Shown: positions 15,764-23,121 of the stretch, piece by piece | Layout of the letters: every line of letters starts with the position of its first letter | Position numbering within the stretch: position 1 is the stretch's first letter | Translations under genes and position numbers: made by a program | Assembly: GCF_000245015.1 (NCBI RefSeq) | Contig: NZ_JH600070.1 | Coordinates: 3,887,062 to 3,945,804, forward strand | Length of the DNA stretch: 58,743 nt | Source of the DNA: Beggiatoa alba B18LD | GTDB taxonomy: Bacteria; Pseudomonadota; Gammaproteobacteria; Beggiatoales; Beggiatoaceae | Reading direction: 5' to 3' | The notes under the pieces: generated by a model | Database searches by the model: none | Seen by the model: the letters and a program-made list of their open reading frames with translations, nothing else | What the model was told of the DNA's origin: nothing

Positions 15764-18700
15764 ATGCGTACTTTTATGAACAAAGGAACACCTTCAGCAC
15801 CCGCTGAAGGCACTTACAGACGGCGGAAAATTTGGCTATCTGTTGTCGGAAGCCTTGCGCTTTCCGCATTAGGACAAAACGTATGGGCGTATGATATTTC
15901 TTGTACTCCTGCTAACCCAACAGGGGCAACAGCCGTTGCCGTTGTAACGACAAACGTACCCGTTCCTAGTCCTACCTTAAATCTGGGCACTATCTCTCCT
16001 AATACAACAACAACGGCAACATGTACTTTAACCACTGCCACAGCACTGCAAATTACCGCTATTACAGTGCCCTCTGGTTATACCTTGATGTCCACAGTAC
16101 CCACTCCGTTCCCACTGGTTTTAGATGGAACAACGACAACAACCGCAACTTTTATCATTCGCCTGAATTCTCAAGCATCTGATACGGTCGTGAGTGGAAA
16201 TGTGGGTATTTCTAGTAATGAAGCAGGATTTGCAAACGTTAGTTTTCCCATTTCTGGTACTATTGCAACGCCAGCAACGGGGTCTAATGCGAGATTACGG
16301 GTATTTGATACCACTGACTTAAGCACCTACGAAACCACAAATCAACTCTACCCTGCTGTTCCTCCACAAACAGCAACCCGTTGTTTAAACATTGGGCTAA
16401 CTGCACCAGGGTCAACAGCGAACCCGATTAAAACGGTTACGGTTGGTTCAACCAATGATGGTACTTTCACCCCCCCAACAGATTCAGTAACCAGTATTGT
16501 CTTCTTCCCCTCGCCTGATACCGCCTTTGGTTTAAGCAGCACCTCAGGTTCATCAGTCACCAGCGGTCTAACGGGATTAATGGGGTTAATTGACCCTGTT
16601 GCTCCTGCAACGCTTTATACGGGAACGCCCATTGCCGGCTCGTTCAAAGTCACTTTTGACCCAGCCAAACTCAGCCCAACGCCCACAACCTATCCCTATG
16701 TTGTGCCACAACGTAAATTGCAAGTCTTCTCAACCGACCCTGATTCCAACCCTGCGGAGATTCCTATCAGTGCCGTTGTTGTCCCTGACTTGAATCCAAA
16801 ATTACAAGTGTTGGTAGATACCAGCTTAACCGTATCAAAAGACGCTACAATTGATTTAGGAACAGCAACTGTTGGTGAAACCTTATCCAAAACCTTTATT
16901 TTAAAGAATATTGGATACAGTAATTTAAACTTAGCGACTATTGCTCCAACAATAGCAGGTCTGACTACTGCCGTTACAGCAACCCCTGGACCTTATGCAG
17001 ATTCTGATCAAGTCTTAGGACCCCGTACTTTAAACCAACCAACAAACGGTGGTTGTGCAACCTCGTTAACGCCCTCAGGTGAACAAACAACCTTTGAATT
17101 AGCGATGACCAGCACAACTGCAGGCATTTATACAGGTACGGTAACTATCGCAACCAATGATCCTACAAATCCCAGCTTTACCTTTAAAGTGACAGGAACA
17201 TTTGAAAACGCCCCACCTCCAGCCCCTGTTAGCCCTGAAATTGATGTGTACTTTGGAACAACTGAATTACAAACAGATGCCACCACGTCCATCGATTTTG
17301 GAACAACCAACATCGGTACGCCTGTTACTAAAGAAATCATTATCAAAAACGTTGGGGTTGGTACAGAAGACTTACTCGTGACCTCTGTCAACTTCTTAGG
17401 TCAAAATGGACAGCCCTCACTCAACTTCAAAACAGTTGGTACAGTAGCAAACCGTGTTGTGCAACTCAGCGAAACACAATTTAGCGTCCAATTCAGCCCA
17501 ACAACGGCAGGTACTTTCAACGAAACCATTGAAATCTACAACACCGACCGTGCAAACGGTGGTACACATGATGCGGGCGTTTCAGAAAATCCCTTCCGGA
17601 TTAAAGTCACTGGCGTTGCAACCTCAACAACCAGCACAGGACCCGCATTAACCATTGCCCCAGCACCAACTAATGGCTCTATTACCAGTGATGTGGGCGG
17701 TATCGTCTGCGGTACAACAGGCACTGTATGTACAGCTAACTACACCCAAAACGCGACGGTTCAATTAACTGCAACCCCTGCAACAGGCGCGACCTTCACC
17801 AGTTGGGGCGGAAACTGCTCAGGCACAACCAATCCTTTAAGTGTGACAATGGATGCCGCGAAAACATGCACAGCAACCTTTACAAGTGGTAGCACAGGCA
17901 CGACACAAACCTTAACCGTAACAAAGAACGGTAACGGAACTGTCAGCAGCACCCCTACAGGCATTGATTGCGGTACAACTTGCTCTGCCAGCTTCACCAG
18001 TGGCACCAGCGTGACCTTAACAGCCAGCCCCAGCACAGGTGCAACCTTCACAGGCTGGAGCGGTAGCTGCTCAGGCACAAACACCACCGCAACGGTCACT
18101 GTTGATGCCGCTAAATCTTGCGTTGCAACCTTCAGCGATACCAGCACAGGCACAACACAAACATTAACCATCACAAAAACAGGTAGTGGCTCTGTCGTCA
18201 GCTCTCCCAGCGGTGTTAATTGCGGTACGACTTGTTCTGCAAGCTTTAATACCAACACAGCCATCACCTTAACAGCCACACCGACAACAGGTGCAACCTT
18301 CACAGGTTGGAGTGGTAGTTGCTCAGGCACATCTACAACCCTCGTGTTGACACTGGACAGTGCAAAAGCTTGCACAGCAACCTTTACAACAGCCACCAGT
18401 TCTGAAGCAAATTGCTTTGAATCACAAAAAGGCATCTTGTTAGATGGTGTTTGCAAACCTGCACAACCACTCTTATCCACAGCGGTAGCAACCACAGGTG
18501 AAGGTGTTGCAACCACAGCAGAAATTGTCGGCGGTGTGATGGTAAATAATGGTTCAAGCTACCTCAATCCATCTAATACCACCATGTTGGAGGATGTTGT
18601 AGTCGCAGGTCATATCAAAGTCGCTAGCGAAGACGTGGGCAAAACGGCAGACATCATTGTTGCGGGTTTATTAACCATTGGTGACCAATTCTTCTGGTAC

Positions 18701-18970
18701 ATGTTAGATGGTAAAAACAATACTTGTGAATTATGCGTCGCTGCATGGAACTTTGATAGCCGTGATATTGTCCAATCCTTAGGTCAATTAACTGCACAAA
18801 AAACAGGGCTAATCTTACCTGCTTACTACCCAATCAAGATTTATGCAAGCAAATTCGCCGCTCCTGGTGTGTTACAAATCTTCATTGGCTACCGTATCAC
18901 TTCAGGTTCTGATGTTGGTAAGTTAGTGTTCAACGCAGTACCCATTGATACCACTATTAAAACAGAATAA
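15764..18970 (+). CDS. Large secreted protein with choice-of-anchor D (ASH-like) and InlB-type repeats
   Basis: GGAGG eight nucleotides upstream fixes the ATG at 15764, giving about 1068 residues. The signal peptide is of the RRRKIW ... SVVGSLALSALGQNVWA type. The next ~600 residues are Thr/Pro-rich beta domains with at least two segments of the form IDFGTTNIGTPVTKEIIIKN, typical of choice-of-anchor D / ASH Ig-like domains. Three tandem ~80-residue repeats follow (about 626-877), each with an NCGTTCSA-like motif, LTATPTTGATFTGWSGSCSG and a C-terminal CTATFT; these are divergent InlB-type B-repeats with paired cysteines. The last ~190 residues form an unrecognised C-terminal domain beginning at NCFESQKG. 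It is probably a cell-surface adhesin or matrix protein. It is monocistronic. Confidence 0.85.
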   Translation: MRTFMNKGTPSAPAEGTYRRRKIWLSVVGSLALSALGQNVWAYDISCTPANPTGATAVAVVTTNVPVPSPTLNLGTISPNTTTTATCTLTTATALQITAITVPSGYTLMSTVPTPFPLVLDGTTTTTATFIIRLNSQASDTVVSGNVGISSNEAGFANVSFPISGTIATPATGSNARLRVFDTTDLSTYETTNQLYPAVPPQTATRCLNIGLTAPGSTANPIKTVTVGSTNDGTFTPPTDSVTSIVFFPSPDTAFGLSSTSGSSVTSGLTGLMGLIDPVAPATLYTGTPIAGSFKVTFDPAKLSPTPTTYPYVVPQRKLQVFSTDPDSNPAEIPISAVVVPDLNPKLQVLVDTSLTVSKDATIDLGTATVGETLSKTFILKNIGYSNLNLATIAPTIAGLTTAVTATPGPYADSDQVLGPRTLNQPTNGGCATSLTPSGEQTTFELAMTSTTAGIYTGTVTIATNDPTNPSFTFKVTGTFENAPPPAPVSPEIDVYFGTTELQTDATTSIDFGTTNIGTPVTKEIIIKNVGVGTEDLLVTSVNFLGQNGQPSLNFKTVGTVANRVVQLSETQFSVQFSPTTAGTFNETIEIYNTDRANGGTHDAGVSENPFRIKVTGVATSTTSTGPALTIAPAPTNGSITSDVGGIVCGTTGTVCTANYTQNATVQLTATPATGATFTSWGGNCSGTTNPLSVTMDAAKTCTATFTSGSTGTTQTLTVTKNGNGTVSSTPTGIDCGTTCSASFTSGTSVTLTASPSTGATFTGWSGSCSGTNTTATVTVDAAKSCVATFSDTSTGTTQTLTITKTGSGSVVSSPSGVNCGTTCSASFNTNTAITLTATPTTGATFTGWSGSCSGTSTTLVLTLDSAKACTATFTTATSSEANCFESQKGILLDGVCKPAQPLLSTAVATTGEGVATTAEIVGGVMVNNGSSYLNPSNTTMLEDVVVAGHIKVASEDVGKTADIIVAGLLTIGDQFFWYMLDGKNNTCELCVAAWNFDSRDIVQSLGQLTAQKTGLILPAYYPIKIYASKFAAPGVLQIFIGYRITSGSDVGKLVFNAVPIDTTIKTE

Positions 18971-19001
18971 CTCACCTTGAGTGACATCTGCTGACAACCA
19001 C

Positions 19002-19032
19002 AACAAGGGGGAGGAAACTCCCCCTTGTTTTT
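19002..19032 (+). terminator. Rho-independent terminator after the large secreted protein
   Basis: ACAAGGGGGAG and CTCCCCCTTGT form a perfect stem around a short GAAA-type loop and run into TTTT. Confidence 0.92.
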
Positions 19033-19052
19033 CGAGTGAAAAAACCTGCTAT

Positions 19053-19364
19053 AACTTGAGTTCGGCGAGTTTCTTTTAAAAAGACAACAGCTTGTCTGAA
19101 TCAGAATTCACAGAATTTTCAGAATTAGCAGAATTAAAAAGCGTGATTCACCTTAACTTTTTGGTTTGAGGGTTTTAAATCCTGTTAATCCTGAAAATCC
19201 TGATTCAGACAATGTTTTAATCTTGTCTGGTGAATCCCAATGAAAAACAAGAGAATAATCTCTGCCAGTCCTTCAACCCTTTTCGCGTGTTCCAACAGAC
19301 CTGCTAGGTTTTGAAACCCTAGCAGGTCTCTGTTTTATTTTATAAATCTCGCCGAACTCAGGTT
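19053..19364 (+). repeat. MITE-like 312-bp element, copy A
   Basis: The ends are AACTTGAGTTCGGCGAG and the inverse CTCGCCGAACTCAGGTT (16 of 17 positions). Inside are a long imperfect inverted repeat (TTGTCTGAATCAG ... CTGATTCAGACAA, with CAGAATT-type units) and a second hairpin around AGACCTGCTAGG. No open frame is present. It is nearly identical along its full length to the inverted copy at 21424-21735 and to the copy at 50403-50713. The heptamer TGCTATA occurs at both borders (19047-19053 and 19364-19370) and could be a target duplication. Confidence 0.85.
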
Positions 19365-19366
19365 GC

Positions 19367-19460
19367 TATAGTAAACGTACCACAAAGTGATTAAATTTAG
19401 GACTGGCAGTCCTGTGAGGACTGCCAGTCCTCGGCATCGTTTTATAGTGCGTTTACTATA
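19367..19460. repeat. 94-bp palindromic repeat element
   Basis: The terminal inverted repeats are TATAGTAAACG at the left and CGTTTACTATA at the right. The centre holds a perfect inverted pair, AGGACTGGCAGTCCT and AGGACTGCCAGTCCT, separated by GTG. A partial copy is fused into the repeat at 9267-9519. It abuts copy A of the 312-bp element. Confidence 0.8.
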
Positions 19461-19497
19461 TTGATGCGCTATTTTTATTGAATTCTATTTAATCTTT

Positions 19498-20259
19498 TTA
19501 TAATACGTTTGATATATACACATCAAACCGCGTATTAGGGCTTTCTATCGATACCGTTGGTTTAGTCTCTGCGAGAAATGGCGCGAGGCGTGGACGTTTG
19601 ACAACAACCCGTTGTTTAGCATTTCCGCAGGCTAGGGGTAGAAGTTTGTCCGCGTCTAAATCTTCGCCAACTAATTGGCGGAAAATCCGCATTTCTTTTT
19701 TAACTAACGCGCTTTTATCGCGGTGTGGATACATCGGGTCTAAATAGATAACATCGGGTTTTTCGTCTGGGGGAAGGTGGGCAAGATAATCGCTTGCGTC
19801 TTGGTGTATCAACTTGATGCGGGTAATAATTTCTGCTGTTTCAGGGTCTTGTTGGGCACGTTGTAGTCCGTCGTGTAACAGTGCGGCGACAACGGGGGAG
19901 CGTTCAACAAGGGTGATGCGACAACCTAAGCAGGCAAGGACAAATGCATCACGCCCTAACCCTGCGGTTGCATCGATAATGCGAGGGGTTGCATTTTTTT
20001 TCAATCCGATGGCTCGCCCTAGTGGTTGATTTTTTCCGCCCCCTTGTTGGCGACGATAGCCAACCCGCCCGCCAATAAAGTCGACATAAATGCCGTTTTC
20101 TTTACTATTAAAATCAATTAATTCTAAGTAATCAGCGCGTAAATGTAGCGTTAATCCTGTGGGGTTGGGGTGGTCGCTGAGGGGGAGATGAAAAACTGCC
20201 GCGAGTTGGGCGGCAGTGGGTTGTAGATTGGGGGTATTTGGGTAAATAGGGATGGTCAT
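19498..20259 (-). CDS. rsmJ: 16S rRNA (guanine-N2)-methyltransferase RsmJ
   Basis: This 253-residue protein has the RsmJ (YhiQ) signature: FIGGRVGYRRQQGGGKNQPL, the SAM-binding loop DATAGLGRDAFVLACLGC, the acidic VERSP strand, DVIYLDPMYPHR (catalytic DPMY) and the RVVVKRPRLAP ... NTRFDVY ending. It methylates G1516 (E. coli numbering) of 16S rRNA. The stop at 19498 lies next to a repeat cluster. The upstream lipoprotein gene ends 8 nt away on the same strand. A diverged copy of its 3' third occurs about 0.6 kb further right (20846-21019). Confidence 0.95.
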   Translation of the reverse strand: MTIPIYPNTPNLQPTAAQLAAVFHLPLSDHPNPTGLTLHLRADYLELIDFNSKENGIYVDFIGGRVGYRRQQGGGKNQPLGRAIGLKKNATPRIIDATAGLGRDAFVLACLGCRITLVERSPVVAALLHDGLQRAQQDPETAEIITRIKLIHQDASDYLAHLPPDEKPDVIYLDPMYPHRDKSALVKKEMRIFRQLVGEDLDADKLLPLACGNAKQRVVVKRPRLAPFLAETKPTVSIESPNTRFDVYISNVL

Positions 20260-20267
20260 TAGTAAAT

Positions 20268-20720
20268 TTAGTGAACAACACGGGATTCTTCATCACCAGA
20301 GACAAGGCGCACTTTGTCGCCAATGTTAAAGATTTCATCGGCAGATTGTACAACAGCAACGGTTCTACCGCTGTCTAATCGAACGGTAATTTCTAAGCCG
20401 TCTTGGCGGGTTAAGCCTTCTTCAGCGGCTGACCCTAACAGCCATCCGCCAATACCACCTGCAACAGCAGCAATATCGCTCCCTCTGCCACCACCTACTG
20501 CACTACCTGCAATTGCACCAATTGCTGCACCACCGACAGAGCCGATAGGGGTTTTTGTGCCTTCAATCAGGATGGAGCGCACGGCAAGCACAGTGCCATA
20601 TTCTACTTGTTGCACTTGGCGGGCTTGTTCGCGGGTATAGACTGAGCCTGAACGGCTGGTTGCACAAGCACTGAGCGTGAATGTAGTTAATAGAATCAGT
20701 AATAAGGGATATATGCGCAT
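20268..20720 (-). CDS. Glycine-zipper outer membrane lipoprotein (SlyB/Pcp-like)
   Basis: The N-terminus MRIYPLLLILLTTFTLSACA is a lipoprotein signal with the lipobox LSAC, so the mature protein is lipid-anchored at Cys19. Residues of about 58-100 contain a glycine zipper (SVGGAAIGAIAGSAVGGGRG, then AAVAGGIGGWLLGSAAEEGL) expected to form a membrane-inserting hairpin. The C-terminal ~45 residues form a small beta domain with EITVRLDSGRTVAVVQ. It resembles SlyB/Pcp 17-kDa surface antigen proteins, which stabilise the outer membrane. At 150 residues it is of normal length. It precedes rsmJ in the same direction by 8 nt. Confidence 0.88.
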   Translation of the reverse strand: MRIYPLLLILLTTFTLSACATSRSGSVYTREQARQVQQVEYGTVLAVRSILIEGTKTPIGSVGGAAIGAIAGSAVGGGRGSDIAAVAGGIGGWLLGSAAEEGLTRQDGLEITVRLDSGRTVAVVQSADEIFNIGDKVRLVSGDEESRVVH

Positions 20721-20845
20721 AAATTGGTTATTCCTTAGTTATGGGGGTATTTGTTGTTATCTCTAAATTATTGTAAGTGTAGCAAGTGTTGTGCTAGTTT
20801 TAATCTGCATTTTTCCGTAGGGGGATTTACGGACATTCTCGATAC

Positions 20846-21019
20846 CGTGTGTTAGTGCTTTCTATCGATACGGTTAGCTTGGTTTCGTTTGGAAATGGCG
20901 CGAGGCGGGGGTATTTAACAACTATGTGTTGTTTGGCATGTTAGGTAGGGTAGGAGTTTATCTGCGTCTAGGTTTTCGCCGACTAATTGGCGGAAAATCC
21001 GCATTTCTTTTTTAACTAA
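20846..21019 (-). pseudogene. Diverged partial duplicate of the rsmJ 3' region
   Basis: The sequence aligns with about 19531-19710 of rsmJ. Shared blocks include GCTTTCTATCGATAC, AAATGGCGCGAGGCG and the perfectly conserved run CTAATTGGCGGAAAATCCGC followed by ATTTCTTTTTTAACTAA. Between the blocks there are many substitutions and a short deletion, so the reading frame is not kept. No start or the N-terminal two thirds are present. It stops exactly where the IS1-type remnant begins, so the copy was probably cut by that insertion or was carried next to it. Confidence 0.82.
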
Positions 21020-21024
21020 TGTTT

Positions 21025-21426
21025 GCTAAACAAGTAAGGATAGGTTGTAACGATTAATGAAAAAAATGATAGCTCCCACGTGATCTTGCAATTTCTTAGA
21101 GAAGGATAAGGTTTTGCGAACTAAGCGACTAACTCGCTGTCTCAATGTGTTATTAAATCGTTCTATATGATTAGTTAAACCTGTCTCCTTCCCGACCGCT
21201 CGGTGACGTTTACTGGGTAATACCCCTTTATACGCCGCCCAAAAATCCGTATAACACACTGCACATTGACGATAAACGCCTAGTTTGTCGTTTTGTTTGC
21301 CTAAATGCGTTTTCCCCTTTTTAATCACATGAGGACTTTGACATTCGGGACAATCTGGCATTTTGCGTTTTGCGGTTCTCTTTTTCTGGGAGGTTCTTTA
21401 TATCCTATCAACCTTACCTGTTTAAC
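21025..21426 (-). mobile_element. Internally deleted IS1-family element
   Basis: The borders are GCTAAACAAGTAAGG on the left (21025-21039) and the inverse CCTTACCTGTTTAAC on the right (21412-21426), 15-bp terminal inverted repeats with two mismatches. They enclose one short transposase frame on the minus strand. The element is about 400 bp, roughly half the size of related IS1-family elements. On the right it touches the first bases of the 312-bp repeat copy B. It cannot encode an active transposase but keeps both ends and could be mobilised in trans. Confidence 0.8.
21026..21361 (-). pseudogene. IS1-family transposase with in-frame internal deletion
   Basis: The 111-residue frame begins MPDCPECQSPHVIKKGKTHL, the first half of the IS1 InsA zinc ribbon (only the first Cys pair is left). 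It jumps after GKQNDKLG directly to VYRQCAVCYTDFWAAYKGVL, the catalytic second half. The ending (HIERFNNTLRQRVSRLVRKT, LSFSKKL, FINRYN) is the conserved IS1 InsB C-terminus. From memory of intact relatives, about 100-120 central residues are missing, including the second Cys pair, the helix-turn-helix and the first catalytic Asp. The later Asp (CYTDFW) and Glu (HIERFN) remain. The deletion kept the frame. The stop overlaps the element end. Transposase activity is excluded, but DNA binding or a dominant-negative role is conceivable. Confidence 0.85.
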
Positions 21427-21735
21427 CTGAGTTCGGCGAGTTTTATAAAATAAAACAGAGACCTGCTAGGTTTTGAAAACCTAGCAGGTCTGTCGGAACA
21501 CGCGAAAAGGGTTGAAGGACTGGCAGAGATTACTCTCTTGTTTTTCATCGGAATTCACCAGACAAGATTAAAACATTGTCTGAATCAGGATTTTCAGAAT
21601 TAACAGAATTTAAAACCCTAAAACCAAAAATTTAAGGTGAATAACGCTTTTTAATTCTGCTAATTCTGAAAATTCTGTGAATTCTGATTCAGACAAGCTG
21701 TTGTCTTTTTAAAAGAAATTCGCCGAACTCAGGTT
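21424..21735 (-). repeat. MITE-like 312-bp element, copy B (inverted relative to copy A)
   Basis: It starts AACCTGAGTTCGGCGAG and ends TTCGCCGAACTCAGGTT. Read in reverse complement it follows copy A almost base for base, including the AGACCTGCTAGG hairpin, the GAAGGACTGGCAGAGA segment and the CTGATTCAGACAA stem. It has the same 312-bp length as copy A, and the two lie in opposite orientation around rsmJ, the lipoprotein gene and the IS remnant. Confidence 0.85.
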
Positions 21736-21752
21736 ATTGATACACCTTCATT

Positions 21753-21970
21753 AATGCTAGTTCGGCGAGTGGCGAAAACCTTTTAGAATTTTTCAACCAA
21801 AAAATGTAGGGTGGAATAGCAAAGCGTATTCCACCCTACGATTTATAATCTTTTTTTGCTCAGTTTTTGCAGAATTTCAAGGTGGAATACGCTTCGCTAT
21901 TCCACCCTACAACATTCAAAACAACATTCAAACTATTGTCTTTTTAAAAGAATCTCGCCGTACTCGCGTT
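21753..21970. repeat. Related element with the same type of ends but a different interior
   Basis: The ends are GCTAGTTCGGCGAG (21756-21769) and TCTCGCCGTACTCGCGTT (21953-21970), diverged forms of the terminal repeat of the 312-bp family, with TTTTTAAAAGA inside the right end as in that family. The interior instead has two hairpins. One is GTAGGGTGGAATA/TATTCCACCCTAC at 21806-21839 and the other is GGTGGAATA/TATTCCACC at 21881-21908, both variants of the same GGTGGAATA palindrome. It is non-coding and lies between copy B and map. Confidence 0.65.
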
Positions 21971-22018
21971 GTTTAGCAATACCCTCGTTTTTTTAAGAGA
22001 GGCTTGGCAATTGAGTCT

Positions 22019-22798
22019 TTAATTTGTTGATTGGCTTGCCTCTTCCCCACGTCGCGTTAATACTTCTACGCCGTCTTCTGTCACTAATACCGTGTGTTCC
22101 CATTGGGCGGATAGGCTGTGGTCTTTGGTGACGACTGTCCACGCATCAGGTAATAGTTTGATGTGGCGTTTTCCTGCGTTAATCATGGGTTCTATGGTGA
22201 AAATCATACCAGGGCGGAGTAGTTCGCCTGTTTTGGGTGTGCCGTAGTGTAGAACTTGGGGGTCTTCGTGGAATAATCGTCCGATACCATGCCCGCAGTA
22301 TTCACGCACAACGGAGAAATGGAGCGATTCAGCATGTTTTTGAATAGCAGCACCGACATCGCCTAAATAATTACCAGGTTTAACTTGTCTAATCCCTATC
22401 CATAAACATTCGTAAGTTACATCGATAAGGCGTTTTGCGCGAACAGTGGGTTCGCCTGCAATAAACATTTTGCTGGTGTCGCCGTGATAGCCGTCTTTAA
22501 TCACGGTAATGTCTATGTTGACAATGTCGCCCGCTTTTAATTTTTTATCATTCGGAATGCCGTGGCAAACTTGGTGATTAACAGAAGTACAAATGGATTT
22601 TGGAAAGCCTTTATAGTTCAGTGGTGCAGGTATCACTTTTTGCACGTTGACCATGTAATCATGACAAATGCGGTCTATTTCTTCAGTGCTGATGCCAACT
22701 TGAATATAGGGTTCTATCATTTCTAAGACTTCAGCCGCTAATCGACCCGCAACCCGCATTTTTTCAATTTCTGTCTGAGTTTTAATTGTGACTGCCAT
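22019..22798 (-). CDS. map: Methionine aminopeptidase, type I
   Basis: At 259 residues it matches type I MetAP. The metal ligands are visible: two Asp in DIVNIDITVIKDGYHGDTSK, His in YCGHGIGRLFHE, Glu in FTIEPMIN and Glu in SAQWEHTVLVT. The substrate-pocket CHGIPND is also present. It removes the initiator Met from nascent proteins. It is divergent from rpsB, the standard gammaproteobacterial arrangement. Its upstream region of about 320 bp is shared with the rpsB promoter. Confidence 0.97.
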   Translation of the reverse strand: MAVTIKTQTEIEKMRVAGRLAAEVLEMIEPYIQVGISTEEIDRICHDYMVNVQKVIPAPLNYKGFPKSICTSVNHQVCHGIPNDKKLKAGDIVNIDITVIKDGYHGDTSKMFIAGEPTVRAKRLIDVTYECLWIGIRQVKPGNYLGDVGAAIQKHAESLHFSVVREYCGHGIGRLFHEDPQVLHYGTPKTGELLRPGMIFTIEPMINAGKRHIKLLPDAWTVVTKDHSLSAQWEHTVLVTEDGVEVLTRRGEEASQSTN

Positions 22799-23121
22799 AA
22801 TTTTTATAGGAATACAATTGTTGTCTTGTGCCTTATGTGGTATAAAGCACGCGCTTTGTATGCGGTAAAACGCTTTTTCTGTGAATGATAAATATTAAAG
22901 CGTGCAGTTATACGCTAAAATAGCCGTTTCGGAAAGTTTTTCCTTTCGTTAAATGCCGTTGTCTTTTTACAAAGTATAACCATACTTTAATTCTCAACCG
23001 ACAGGTCTTAACACTTGTCACATCGCACATACATCGGCACATATATTGGGGTGCTCCGTTAAGGAGTCAATCTATGGGATGTATGGAGGATTAACCCTAC
23101 TTTATTTTTTGGAGTTTTTAA
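22799..23121 (+). promoter_or_regulatory. map-rpsB divergent promoter region and rpsB leader
   Basis: This 323-bp region separates divergent map and rpsB. Near rpsB it contains TTAAGGAG, a GGGATGTATGGAGGATTAACC stretch and finally TTTGGAG before the ATG, so there are several ribosome-binding-site-like motifs in the presumed leader. In other gammaproteobacteria the rpsB leader is folded and mediates feedback by ribosomal protein S2; whether this leader folds likewise I could not test. I cannot place the promoter boxes with confidence. Confidence 0.4.

Noticed and set aside
17761-18516. Long open frame (251 codons) on the minus strand
   Set aside because: It is antisense to the repeat region of the large secreted protein. 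Its Val-rich repetitive composition mirrors the Thr/Ala-rich codons of the real gene, and it has no ribosome binding site.
20314-20640. 108-codon plus-strand frame opposite the glycine-zipper lipoprotein
   Set aside because: It is antisense to a gene with a clear lipobox and zipper, and its Pro/Ala-rich product reflects the glycine codons on the other strand.
21753-21970. CRISPR-like appearance of recurring GGTGGAATA blocks
   Set aside because: Only two unequal palindromic copies are present, with no regular spacers; this is a hairpin repeat, not a CRISPR array.
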